In this document: piece by piece, positions 7,775 to 15,069 of the stretch | Layout: the number at the start of each line of letters is the position of its first letter | Position numbering within the stretch: the first letter of the stretch is position 1 | From: Pedosphaera sp. | Lineage (GTDB): Bacteria > Verrucomicrobiota > Verrucomicrobiia > Limisphaerales > AAA164-E04 | Assembly (NCBI GenBank): GCA_002690655.1 | Contig: NZFL01000013.1 | Location: 56,203-120,202 of the forward strand | Direction: 5' to 3' | DNA: 64,000 nt | Notes under the pieces: model-generated | Databases searched by the model: none | Told to the model about the DNA's origin: nothing | What the model saw: only the letters and a program-made list of their open reading frames with translations | Program-made: the position numbers and the translations under genes

Positions 7775-8833
7775 ATGGATTCGAAAAAATCACACAACAC
7801 AGTCGCCCTGACCCAATGGTCTCATTGTGCAGGTTGAGCTGCTAAATTAGGTCCTGAAGACCTTGCTCAGGTTCTGGGCGATTTACCAGCCATCTCCGAT
7901 CCGAACATACTCGTAGGAACGCATACTTCGGATGACGCTGCCGTGTACCGCGTCAGCGACGAGCTTGCAATCATTCAAACGATCGATTTCTTCACTCCTG
8001 TCGTGGACGATCCATATCTCTTCGGAGCGATAGCAGCCGCCAATGCGCTGAGTGATGTTTACGCTATGGGCGGTCGCCCCACCGTGGCCTTAAATGTCGT
8101 TGGCTTTCCCCGTAAAAATAAATCACTGCCTCTGTCAGTGCTCGCGGACATCTTGCGAGGGGGGGCAGACAAAGCAGCGGAAGCGGGTATTCAAATCGCA
8201 GGTGGTCACAGCATTGATGACAGCGAACCCAAGTATGGGCTGAGTGTCACTGGCTTTGTGCATCCCGATCAATACTGGACGAACATCGGTGCTAAACCTG
8301 GGGATAAACTCATTCTCACGAAACCCATAGGTGTCGGTGTTGTCACGACTGCATTGAGAGCGGGTCACAAGGATACTGAAATTGAGCGGTCAGCCATCGA
8401 TTCAATGGCTGCGCTCAATCGAAAGGCATCGGAAATTGGACAGCAAATGCAAGTGCGTGCATGCACTGATGTGACCGGGTTTGGATTATTAGGGCATCTG
8501 CGTGAAATGCTTGATGGGGTGAGTGGCCGTGTTCAGTTATCGAAAGTTCCCTTCCTAAAAGGGGTGCGACAACTTGCTGAACTGGATTTTATTCCAGGGG
8601 GAACCCATCGGAATCTGGATGCGATCAAAGGGTCTGTATATTTTGATGCTGCAATCGACGAAATTGATCAACTCCTGCTCTGCGATGCCCAGACTTCCGG
8701 AGGATTACTTTTCGCCGTTGAGCCTGACAAAGCAGCATCTTTGCTCTATGAATTAACCTCAAACAATTTGCTTGCAGCAGAGATAGGCGAATTTACTTCC
8801 GACGCCTCCAACAAAATTGAGATCATTCCTTGA
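7775..8833 (+). CDS. selD: Selenide, water dikinase, a selenoprotein with in-frame UGA
   Basis: SelD makes selenophosphate from selenide and ATP, supplying selenium for selenocysteine and selenouridine. The frame from ATG 7775 is interrupted only by TGA at 7835-7837 (codon 21). Its context reads SHCAG-U-AAKLGP, matching the catalytic GAGCGCK/CGU-type loop of SelD followed by the essential Lys (Lys24). Read through, the protein is 352 residues, the family's normal length; starting after the stop would lose the whole catalytic loop. Other SelD blocks are HTSDDAAVYR, TIDFFTPVVDDP, ANALSDVYAMGG, AGGHSIDD, TDVTGFGLLGH and DAQTSGGLL. A hairpin suited to a bacterial SECIS follows the UGA. This implies that selA, selB and selC exist elsewhere in the genome. 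It is divergent from the sulfatase gene. Sec insertion is inferred, though the context is very strong. Confidence 0.95.
7835..7868 (+). promoter_or_regulatory. Candidate bacterial SECIS element in selD
   Basis: Immediately after the UGA codon, AGGTC (7849-7853) and GACCT (7859-7863) form a perfect stem with loop CTGAA. An outer GAGC (7836-7839) can pair with GCTC (7865-7868). The apical loop is about 16-21 bases downstream of the UGA and contains a G, in line with SelB-recognised bacterial SECIS hairpins. Seen by eye; not folded computationally. Confidence 0.6.
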
Positions 8834-8971
8834 TTTTGTGACCACCCTGACTCGTTTTACTTTCATTTCTCTCCGGAATTCGAATTCTTAAGGGTTGCTT
8901 TTTGGATCAGTAATGATACGTGTAGGTATTAATTTTCATGTTCATGAGAATGCTGTAATTTAGGATACCTG

Positions 8972-10159
8972 ATGATAAACCCGCAAAGATGTTTTCAACC
9001 CAAAGCTTTTTGTTTTTTACTGGCTTCTTTTTTGCCGTTAAGCGGATTGCTGGCAGAAGAGCCGGAAACAGCCGACATCGCTGAAGGCATTGCCTCGGCG
9101 GAGTCATGGCCCATGTATCGAGGTAATCCTTCTCTTGATGGTTTGTCACCTGGTAAACTAGGGGCATCCCTCCAGGAAACCTGGGTATTTGAAGCCCAAT
9201 CTTCCATAAGATCATCGGCGGCCATCGTCGATCGCCGTGTGTTCATCGGATCAGATGATGGTTTTGTTTATGCTTTGAATTTAAATGATGGATCGCTCAT
9301 TTGGAAATTCGAAACTCAGGGAAACGTCGAAAGCTCCCCGCTCGTTCTTGATGACCATGTTTACGTAGGTTCGGGAGACGGATTCGTCTACAAACTAAGG
9401 GCTGCAGATGGAAAGCTAGTTTGGAAATATGAAACCGAAGATCAAGTTCTGGGGGCCCCAAATTGGATTCAATCGCCAGATGGAAAAAATACCTGGATAC
9501 TGGCTGGGAGTTATGATTTTCGCCTTCATTGCATTCGAGCTGACGATGGCACGAAAGTTTGGGATTATGAAACTGGAAACTACATCAACGGCTCTCCTGC
9601 TGTTTCGAATGGTCAAACCGTATTCGGTGGCTGTGATGCGCTGCTGCATGTAATACAACTTTCTGATGGCAAAAAGGTCAAAGAGATAGAAGCAGGTGCT
9701 TATATTGCTGGATCCGTTGCCATGGCAGGTTCCAAGGTTTATGTGGGGCATTATGAAAGTGAATTCCTATGTTTCGACCTCGACCAGGGATCACTCAAAT
9801 GGAAGTATCGTGACCGCAGTTTTCCCTACTATTCATCACCTGCAATCGTTGAAGACAAAGTCATGATAGGCGGCAGGGACAGGCAATTGCACTGTTTGAA
9901 CCGTGAAACGGGGGAACGAATCTGGCGATTTTCCACTCGGGGCAAGGTGGATAGCTCACCTGTAGTGGTGGGCGGGGAAGTCGTTTTTGGCTCCGAAGAC
10001 GGCAGGCTTTATCGCGTGGGACTCGAAGATGGTAAGGAAATCCAGTCCATTGACGTGGGGCAGCCGCTGACGAGTTCACCTGCAGTGATCAACGACTGGG
10101 TTGTGATCGGCAGTGAGGATGGAAGTGTCTATGGTTTTCATGCCAAATCGCAGCCCTGA
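8972..10159 (+). CDS. Exported PQQ-like beta-propeller protein
   Basis: A 395-residue protein with a signal peptide (residues 1-29, ending LLAEEPE). A propeller follows, built of about eight repeats with the pattern SSPLVLDDHVYVGSGDGFVY / LRAADGKLVWKYETE, characteristic of the PQQ_2/BamB-like family. Each blade carries the W-x-Y/F strand after DGxxxW. No Trp-docking set or calcium site of true PQQ dehydrogenases was recognised, so a binding or scaffolding role in the periplasm is more likely than catalysis. The radical SAM gene begins 55 bases downstream on the same strand, so this gene may lead that operon, but functional linkage is unproven. Family membership is certain; role is unknown. 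Confidence 0.85.
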   Translation: MINPQRCFQPKAFCFLLASFLPLSGLLAEEPETADIAEGIASAESWPMYRGNPSLDGLSPGKLGASLQETWVFEAQSSIRSSAAIVDRRVFIGSDDGFVYALNLNDGSLIWKFETQGNVESSPLVLDDHVYVGSGDGFVYKLRAADGKLVWKYETEDQVLGAPNWIQSPDGKNTWILAGSYDFRLHCIRADDGTKVWDYETGNYINGSPAVSNGQTVFGGCDALLHVIQLSDGKKVKEIEAGAYIAGSVAMAGSKVYVGHYESEFLCFDLDQGSLKWKYRDRSFPYYSSPAIVEDKVMIGGRDRQLHCLNRETGERIWRFSTRGKVDSSPVVVGGEVVFGSEDGRLYRVGLEDGKEIQSIDVGQPLTSSPAVINDWVVIGSEDGSVYGFHAKSQP

Positions 10160-10213
10160 TCCACTTTGGGCAAGCGCAGTAAGAACCAGCAAAGAGGTAA
10201 ATTACCTAAAATT

Positions 10214-11566
10214 ATGAATGAAGTAGCGAACACAGATTCAGAGGCGCATAGGCAGATGGAGCCTGAAAAGAAGCCGACGACAGCGGGCAATTATTTTGTG
10301 TCCAATTACCCTCCTTATTCTTTTTGGAAGCCGGATCATGTGGGAGAGTTTCTCGAAGCTATCGAACGTCCTCCATCCCCTGATACAAAAATGGGACTTT
10401 ACCTCCATATTCCATTTTGCCGGAAGCGCTGTCACTTTTGTTACTTCAAAGTTTATACAGACAAGAACGCGACCGCGATCAACGGATATCTGGAATCAGC
10501 CGTTAAAGAACTAGAAGCGTATGCCTCCAAGCCTTTCATAGGTGGACGAAAACCCAACTTTGTTTATTTTGGAGGAGGAACTCCCTCGTATCTATCAGTG
10601 CCCCAATTAACGTCATTGACTGATCGAATGAAGGCGGTTCTGCCTTGGGACGAGGCTGAGGAAGTTGCGTTTGAATGCGAACCAGGGACTCTAACAGATC
10701 AAAAGCTCAAAGCCATCAGGGACGTTGGGGTGACCAGACTCAGTCTGGGCGTAGAGCATTTCGATGACCACATTCTTGAAACCAACGGGCGCGCTCATCG
10801 ATCCAAAGAGGTTTTTAGAGCTTATCAATATGCCCGTGAGATTGAATTTCCACAGGTGAACATTGATCTCATTGCTGGGATGTTGGAGGAGACTGAAGAA
10901 AAATGGAAAATGGCTGTTGAACGCACACTTGAGCTTGGGCCAGACAGCGTGACCATTTATCAAATGGAAGTGCCATTCAACACGGGGATTTACCGTCAGA
11001 TGAAAGATTCCGGGCAGTTGACAGCTCCTGTGGCTGATTGGGCAACCAAGCGTCGGTGGGTCGATTATGCTTTTGGTGAGTTGGAGAAGGAAGGTTACAC
11101 CGTGACTAGCGCCTACACAGCCGTTAAAGATAAAGCTCGAACCAAATTTATCTACCGCGACCGGCTATGGGAAGGCGCTGATCTTCTCTCCGTTGGTGTG
11201 GCTTCCTTTGGGCACATCGGTGGAACGCATTACCAGAACAATGCTGATTTCGAACCCTATGTGAATGCGATCCTGGATGGTAATTTGCCTGTATTCCGCG
11301 CACTTACTCCATCGAACGAAGAACGCTTGATACGGGAGTTCATACTGCAACTTAAACTTGGGCATACGCGCTGCAGTTATTTTGATCAAAAATTCGGAGT
11401 GAATGTGAAAAAGAAATTTGAGGCACCACTCAAGCAAATTGCCGATTGGGGGTTCCTGAAGATTGATGGAGATGAGATTAAGTTGAATCGTGAAGGTTTA
11501 CTCCAAGTGGACCGATTGCTACATGAATTTTTTCTGCCACAGCATCTAACTCAAAGGCTTGTTTAA
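10214..11566 (+). CDS. HemN/coproporphyrinogen-III-oxidase-like radical SAM enzyme
   Basis: A cytoplasmic radical SAM protein of about 450 residues with the HemN-like layout. LYLHIPFCRKRCHFCYFK carries the CxxxCxxC cluster motif (Cys69, Cys73, Cys76). FVYFGGGTPS follows, the GGE-equivalent that binds SAM, then ECEPGTL, LSLGVEHFDD and the C-terminal HemN domain. The motif CRKRCHFC differs from true coproporphyrinogen oxidase and from HemW, so it belongs to the wider HemN-like group. Members of that group include haem chaperones, cyclopropanases and methyltransferases. ATG 10214 is preferred over TTG 10166; a GAGG lies 16 bases upstream. The stop is 2 bases before the next start, so it is co-transcribed with the chorismate-lyase-like, flavoenzyme and glycosyltransferase genes. 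That context argues for a tailoring step in a biosynthetic pathway rather than haem synthesis, but this is inference. Confidence 0.8.
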   Translation: MNEVANTDSEAHRQMEPEKKPTTAGNYFVSNYPPYSFWKPDHVGEFLEAIERPPSPDTKMGLYLHIPFCRKRCHFCYFKVYTDKNATAINGYLESAVKELEAYASKPFIGGRKPNFVYFGGGTPSYLSVPQLTSLTDRMKAVLPWDEAEEVAFECEPGTLTDQKLKAIRDVGVTRLSLGVEHFDDHILETNGRAHRSKEVFRAYQYAREIEFPQVNIDLIAGMLEETEEKWKMAVERTLELGPDSVTIYQMEVPFNTGIYRQMKDSGQLTAPVADWATKRRWVDYAFGELEKEGYTVTSAYTAVKDKARTKFIYRDRLWEGADLLSVGVASFGHIGGTHYQNNADFEPYVNAILDGNLPVFRALTPSNEERLIREFILQLKLGHTRCSYFDQKFGVNVKKKFEAPLKQIADWGFLKIDGDEIKLNREGLLQVDRLLHEFFLPQHLTQRLV

Positions 11567-11568
11567 GC

Positions 11569-12162
11569 ATGGCAAAAGAGAATAGTGAATCCTCACTGTC
11601 CCTTCTTGCTGAAACGTCTTCGTTTTGGTACCCGCTGGATTATTGTTATCAGCGGCAAAACATGGTTCTCCCAAAATTGGAACAAGTGGAACCGGATCAA
11701 ATTCCTCAACCGTTTCAAAGTTTGGTCGTACATCAAAAGGACATGACGCCAACGCTCGAGGGATTTCACGGCGACCAGATTTACATAGAAGTCCTTCACA
11801 GAGATTACTCTGATCAGTATTACTTCCGTGAAGTGGTCCTGAAGCTGGAGAAAAATCACCAGCCAGTAGAATTTGGAGCGATCCGTATCTTTCTGGAAAG
11901 GCTGCCCAGAAATGCTCGTGAAGCTATCCTGAAAGAGCACATGCCCCTCGGACACATTCTTGAAAATCACCAAGTGGAACATGTCAGTTGTCCGATTGGT
12001 TATCTTAGAATGGAGCCCGATCAATTAATCAAGAAGACGCTTGGTGATTCCAAGGGGCAATGGCATTACGGGCGGAGGAACCGCCTGTCCAATCCATCAG
12101 GAGAATCACTGGCCGAAATTATTGAAATCCTGCCTGAAACTCAAATAGAGCTTGAAAGTTGA
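11569..12162 (+). CDS. Chorismate-lyase-like (UbiC/UTRA fold) protein, role unknown
   Basis: A 197-residue soluble protein without signal peptide. The middle (about residues 55-150) reads like the chorismate pyruvate-lyase/UTRA fold: HQKDMTPTLEGFHG, then FREVVLKLE with an Arg (Arg87) in the place of UbiC's chorismate-binding Arg, then PVEFGAIRIFLERLP, then a PLGHIL block. UbiC makes 4-hydroxybenzoate from chorismate. Whether this protein still does so or binds a related aromatic is not clear, because overall similarity is remote and the C-terminal Glu cannot be placed with certainty. It sits second in a tight four-gene operon, 2 bases after the radical SAM gene and 24 before the flavoenzyme. 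A role in making or carrying an aromatic precursor fits that context. Alternative: a diverged protein using the same fold only for binding. Confidence 0.55.
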   Translation: MAKENSESSLSLLAETSSFWYPLDYCYQRQNMVLPKLEQVEPDQIPQPFQSLVVHQKDMTPTLEGFHGDQIYIEVLHRDYSDQYYFREVVLKLEKNHQPVEFGAIRIFLERLPRNAREAILKEHMPLGHILENHQVEHVSCPIGYLRMEPDQLIKKTLGDSKGQWHYGRRNRLSNPSGESLAEIIEILPETQIELES

Positions 12163-12186
12163 GGGAACTAAGCAAACTTAAAGGTA

Positions 12187-13464
12187 ATGCACAAAGAATA
12201 TGATGTCGTGATTATCGGTGCCGGTCCGTCCGGTTGTAGCGCAGCCAGCATCCTGGCAGAGGATGGTCATCGGGTTCTTATTCTGGAGCGTGAAAAATTC
12301 CCACGCTATCGGGTTGGCGAATCCATGATCCCCTTTACATACTTTCCACTGAAGCGTCTCGGCCTCATTGAGCGCATGCGGCAATCTCATTTTGTCAAAA
12401 AGCACAGTGTTCAATTTGTGACTCCCTCTGGAGAAACATCTCAGCCTTTCTACTTCTCCACACGTTATGATGAAAATGTGTCACAGACATGGCAGGTCGT
12501 TCGTTCCGAGTTTGATCAGATGATGCTGGATCATGCGGTTGAAAAAGGAGCCGACATCATTCAGGAAACAAACGTTAAGGACCTTTTGCGAGATGAACAT
12601 CAATCCGTTACGGGCGTCAAATACCAGGACAGGGATGGTAATGTTTCTGAGGTGCGTGCTCGAATCACTCTGGACGGGTCAGGTAAGGAAGCTTTCTCCG
12701 TAGCCAAGAACAAATGGCGTGAGCGTGATCCCCATCTTAACAAAGTGGCCGTCTGGACTTATTATCAGGATGCCAAAAGAGATGAAGGCATTGATGCGGG
12801 GGCTACCACAGTGGCATTTGTACCTGAAAAAGGATGGTTCTGGTTCATTCCTCAGCACAATAACATAACTTCCGTAGGGATCGTGGCAGAGGCCAAGTAT
12901 CTCACCCGCGATGGCGTCAAAAAACCTGAAGACATATTCAAACGGGAAATTACTGAGAATACATGGATCCGCCAATACCTGTCCGAAGGCAAACCCGTTG
13001 GACCTTATCGTGCGACGAGTGAATACACCTTTCGTTCGAGGTATTCTTCTGAAAAAGGTCTTTTGCTCATTGGCGATGCATTTGGTTTCCTTGATCCGGT
13101 CTTTTCCTCAGGTTTGCTCATCGCATTGAAGAGTGGAGTGCTTGCCGGTGAAACGGTGAGCCAATGCCTCAAGGATGATGATCTATCACCGGGCAGGTTT
13201 TCCGAGTACAGTCGGGTCATGTGCGAAGGCATTGAGAATATGCGCAAACTTGTTTACGCCTTCTATAATGAGAAATTCAGCTTCAAGGATCTGATTGACA
13301 AGTATCCTGAAGTTGGTGGAGACGTGACGGATTGTCTTTCTGGTGACGTGAATAAGGATTTTTCTGTCTTATGGGAGAAAATCAGGGATTTCGCTGAAAT
13401 ACCAGAAGAACTCCCCTACGGTATGCCCCTGACAAAACCTCAAACAGACATCTCGCCTGCATGA
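12187..13464 (+). CDS. FAD-dependent oxidoreductase of the tryptophan-halogenase superfamily
   Basis: A 425-residue flavoprotein. The FAD-binding GAGPSG is at residues 11-16 after a beta strand, RVGESMIP lies near 42-49, the halogenase hallmark WxWxIP is present as WFWFIP (217-222), and GDAFGFLDPVFSSG (296-309) binds the FAD pyrophosphate. Lys71/Lys72 in FVKKHSVQF sit roughly where flavin halogenases place their catalytic lysine. Relatives include geranylgeranyl-reductase-like enzymes, so both halogenation and oxidation or reduction of an aromatic or isoprenoid are possible. It is third in the operon with the HemN-like enzyme and the UbiC-like protein, and its stop overlaps the glycosyltransferase start by 4 bases (ATGA), indicating translational coupling. 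Superfamily is sure; true halogenase activity is only possible. Confidence 0.85.
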   Translation: MHKEYDVVIIGAGPSGCSAASILAEDGHRVLILEREKFPRYRVGESMIPFTYFPLKRLGLIERMRQSHFVKKHSVQFVTPSGETSQPFYFSTRYDENVSQTWQVVRSEFDQMMLDHAVEKGADIIQETNVKDLLRDEHQSVTGVKYQDRDGNVSEVRARITLDGSGKEAFSVAKNKWRERDPHLNKVAVWTYYQDAKRDEGIDAGATTVAFVPEKGWFWFIPQHNNITSVGIVAEAKYLTRDGVKKPEDIFKREITENTWIRQYLSEGKPVGPYRATSEYTFRSRYSSEKGLLLIGDAFGFLDPVFSSGLLIALKSGVLAGETVSQCLKDDDLSPGRFSEYSRVMCEGIENMRKLVYAFYNEKFSFKDLIDKYPEVGGDVTDCLSGDVNKDFSVLWEKIRDFAEIPEELPYGMPLTKPQTDISPA

Positions 13465-14750
13465 AGATCGTTCAGATCACTCCTGGCGCAGGGGGGATGT
13501 ATTGCGGTGGGTGTTTTCGGGACAATACCCTTGTCAAATCCTTGAGGGATGAGGGTCATGAAGTTTTGATGGTCCCTTTGTATCTGCCCTTGACCCTTGA
13601 AGATGCTGATCAAAGCTCAGAAACGCCTATTTTTTTTGGAGGGATCAACGTGTTTCTTGATCAAACACTGGGATTTTTTCGGAAATTACCTGCAAGCTGG
13701 ACTGCTTGGCTGAATCGGCGCTCCATCTTAAAAAGAATATCCAAACATGCTGCTCAAACGCGTCCCGAAGATGTTGGGGAATTAACAGTTTCCATGCTGA
13801 TGGGAGAGGATGGCCATCAGCGAAAAGAGCTCGAACAACTCATTCACTGGCTGAAAGGTCAGGTTCAACCAGATGTCGTTTGTCTCTCAAATGCCCTGCT
13901 GATAGGGATGGCTGCCGAATTGAAATCCAGATTGAATTGTCCTGTGCTGTGCACGCTTCAAGGAGAAGATACCTTTTTGGATGCACTCCCTGAGCCGAAT
14001 CGACAGGAGGCCTGGGGCGTCTTGAAAAAGCGCGCCATGGACATCGATGCCTTCATCGCTCCAAGTCGATATTTCGGAGAGCTCATGCAATCACGCTTGG
14101 GTTTTCGCGCGGATCGATTGTATGTTGTTCCCAACGGTATTCCTGTTGATGGATATCAGCGAAGTAAACTGCCAGATGATCCACCTGTATTGGGTTATTT
14201 CGCCAGAATGTGCGAAGCGAAAGGTCTTCCTTTACTGGTGGATGCCTATATCGAATTAAAAAAAAATCCCAACTATCAGGCCATGAGGTTGATGGTTGGG
14301 GGCGGAATGGGCCCCTCTGATGAGCCTGTCGTTGAAGCTCTGAAGACCAAGCTGAATCAAGCAGGTTGTCCGGACGACGTGACTTGGCATCCGAATCTGA
14401 ATCGCCAGGAAAAACTAGAGTTCTTCTCGAAGCTCACTGTTTTCTCTGTCCCGGCACTCTACGGTGAAACCTATGGGCTTTACTTGCTTGAAGCCATGGC
14501 GGCAGGCGTTCCCGTGATACAGCCTCCCCATGCCGCTTTTCCTGAGATCATCGAAGCAACTGGTGGGGGAGTGATGACGGCAGGATTGAGTAAAGATGAC
14601 CTGGCCGAAAGCATCGACAGTCTTCTCAAGGATAAAACCCGATTAAAACAGACCTCTGAGGCTGCCATTCAATCCGTGAATCAATCTCATCAATCCATTC
14701 ACATGGCAAAACGTGTTCTGGAAGTTTACCAGTCTGTGCTTGATGTTTGA
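13461..14750 (+). CDS. GT-B glycosyltransferase, family 4 like
   Basis: A 429-residue cytoplasmic or membrane-associated glycosyltransferase. The N-terminus ITPGAGGMYCGGCFRDNTL is characteristic of a PVC-rich GT4 subgroup. The C-terminal half has IAPSRYF, VVPNGIPVD, LGYFARMCEAKGL, VGGG and the donor-site EX7E motif in YGETYGLYLLEAMAAGVPV. It transfers a sugar from a nucleotide-sugar donor to an unknown acceptor. It overlaps the flavoenzyme gene by 4 bases and ends the operon, so it probably glycosylates the product of that pathway. No membrane helix was seen. Family assignment is firm, substrate unknown. Confidence 0.88.
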   Translation: MKIVQITPGAGGMYCGGCFRDNTLVKSLRDEGHEVLMVPLYLPLTLEDADQSSETPIFFGGINVFLDQTLGFFRKLPASWTAWLNRRSILKRISKHAAQTRPEDVGELTVSMLMGEDGHQRKELEQLIHWLKGQVQPDVVCLSNALLIGMAAELKSRLNCPVLCTLQGEDTFLDALPEPNRQEAWGVLKKRAMDIDAFIAPSRYFGELMQSRLGFRADRLYVVPNGIPVDGYQRSKLPDDPPVLGYFARMCEAKGLPLLVDAYIELKKNPNYQAMRLMVGGGMGPSDEPVVEALKTKLNQAGCPDDVTWHPNLNRQEKLEFFSKLTVFSVPALYGETYGLYLLEAMAAGVPVIQPPHAAFPEIIEATGGGVMTAGLSKDDLAESIDSLLKDKTRLKQTSEAAIQSVNQSHQSIHMAKRVLEVYQSVLDV

Positions 14751-15069
14751 CGAAAGCGGTTGCCGGTAAGGATCCAGTTAGTTTTCACTGCTGCTCTTCT
14801 GGCTGTATACAATCTTCTGGCTTTGTCCCAAAAGTTTGAACCGCTTTTGCCGGATAGGGTGATCTTGGCTACAAACTAATCCCATAACAATATTTTATAA
14901 CGTGCTATCTCCCAGATTCGGAAAAACCTAGCTCATTGGTGAAGGATCTATCAGACACTTTTTATTTTTTCGCTCTCAGCGACCTGGAACCTCTTGAAAT
15001 ATTGAATGTGATCGGTGGATTCAACCGGATTGAGCTTTGCAAATTATCACCTCTTTGTTAGAAAAAAAC
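14751..15069. other. Intergenic region upstream of sulfatase, with long-range inverted repeat
   Basis: About 320 bases without a convincing gene. AAAGCGGTT (14755-14763) is the inverse of AACCGCTTT (about 14838-14846), giving a 9-bp stem with a ~75-base loop, and each arm is near a GCCGG. It could be a weak terminator for the upstream operon or a leader structure, or chance. No clear promoter was recognised. Confidence 0.3.

Noticed and set aside
7943..8833. selD starting at ATG 7943
   Set aside because: This start would drop the catalytic loop. The upstream frame from 7775 with one TGA encodes a textbook SelD N-terminus, so UGA is read as selenocysteine.
10214..11566. True coproporphyrinogen III oxidase (hemN) or hemW
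   Set aside because: The cluster motif CRKRCHFC and the operon partners differ from haem synthesis loci, so only HemN-like is claimed.
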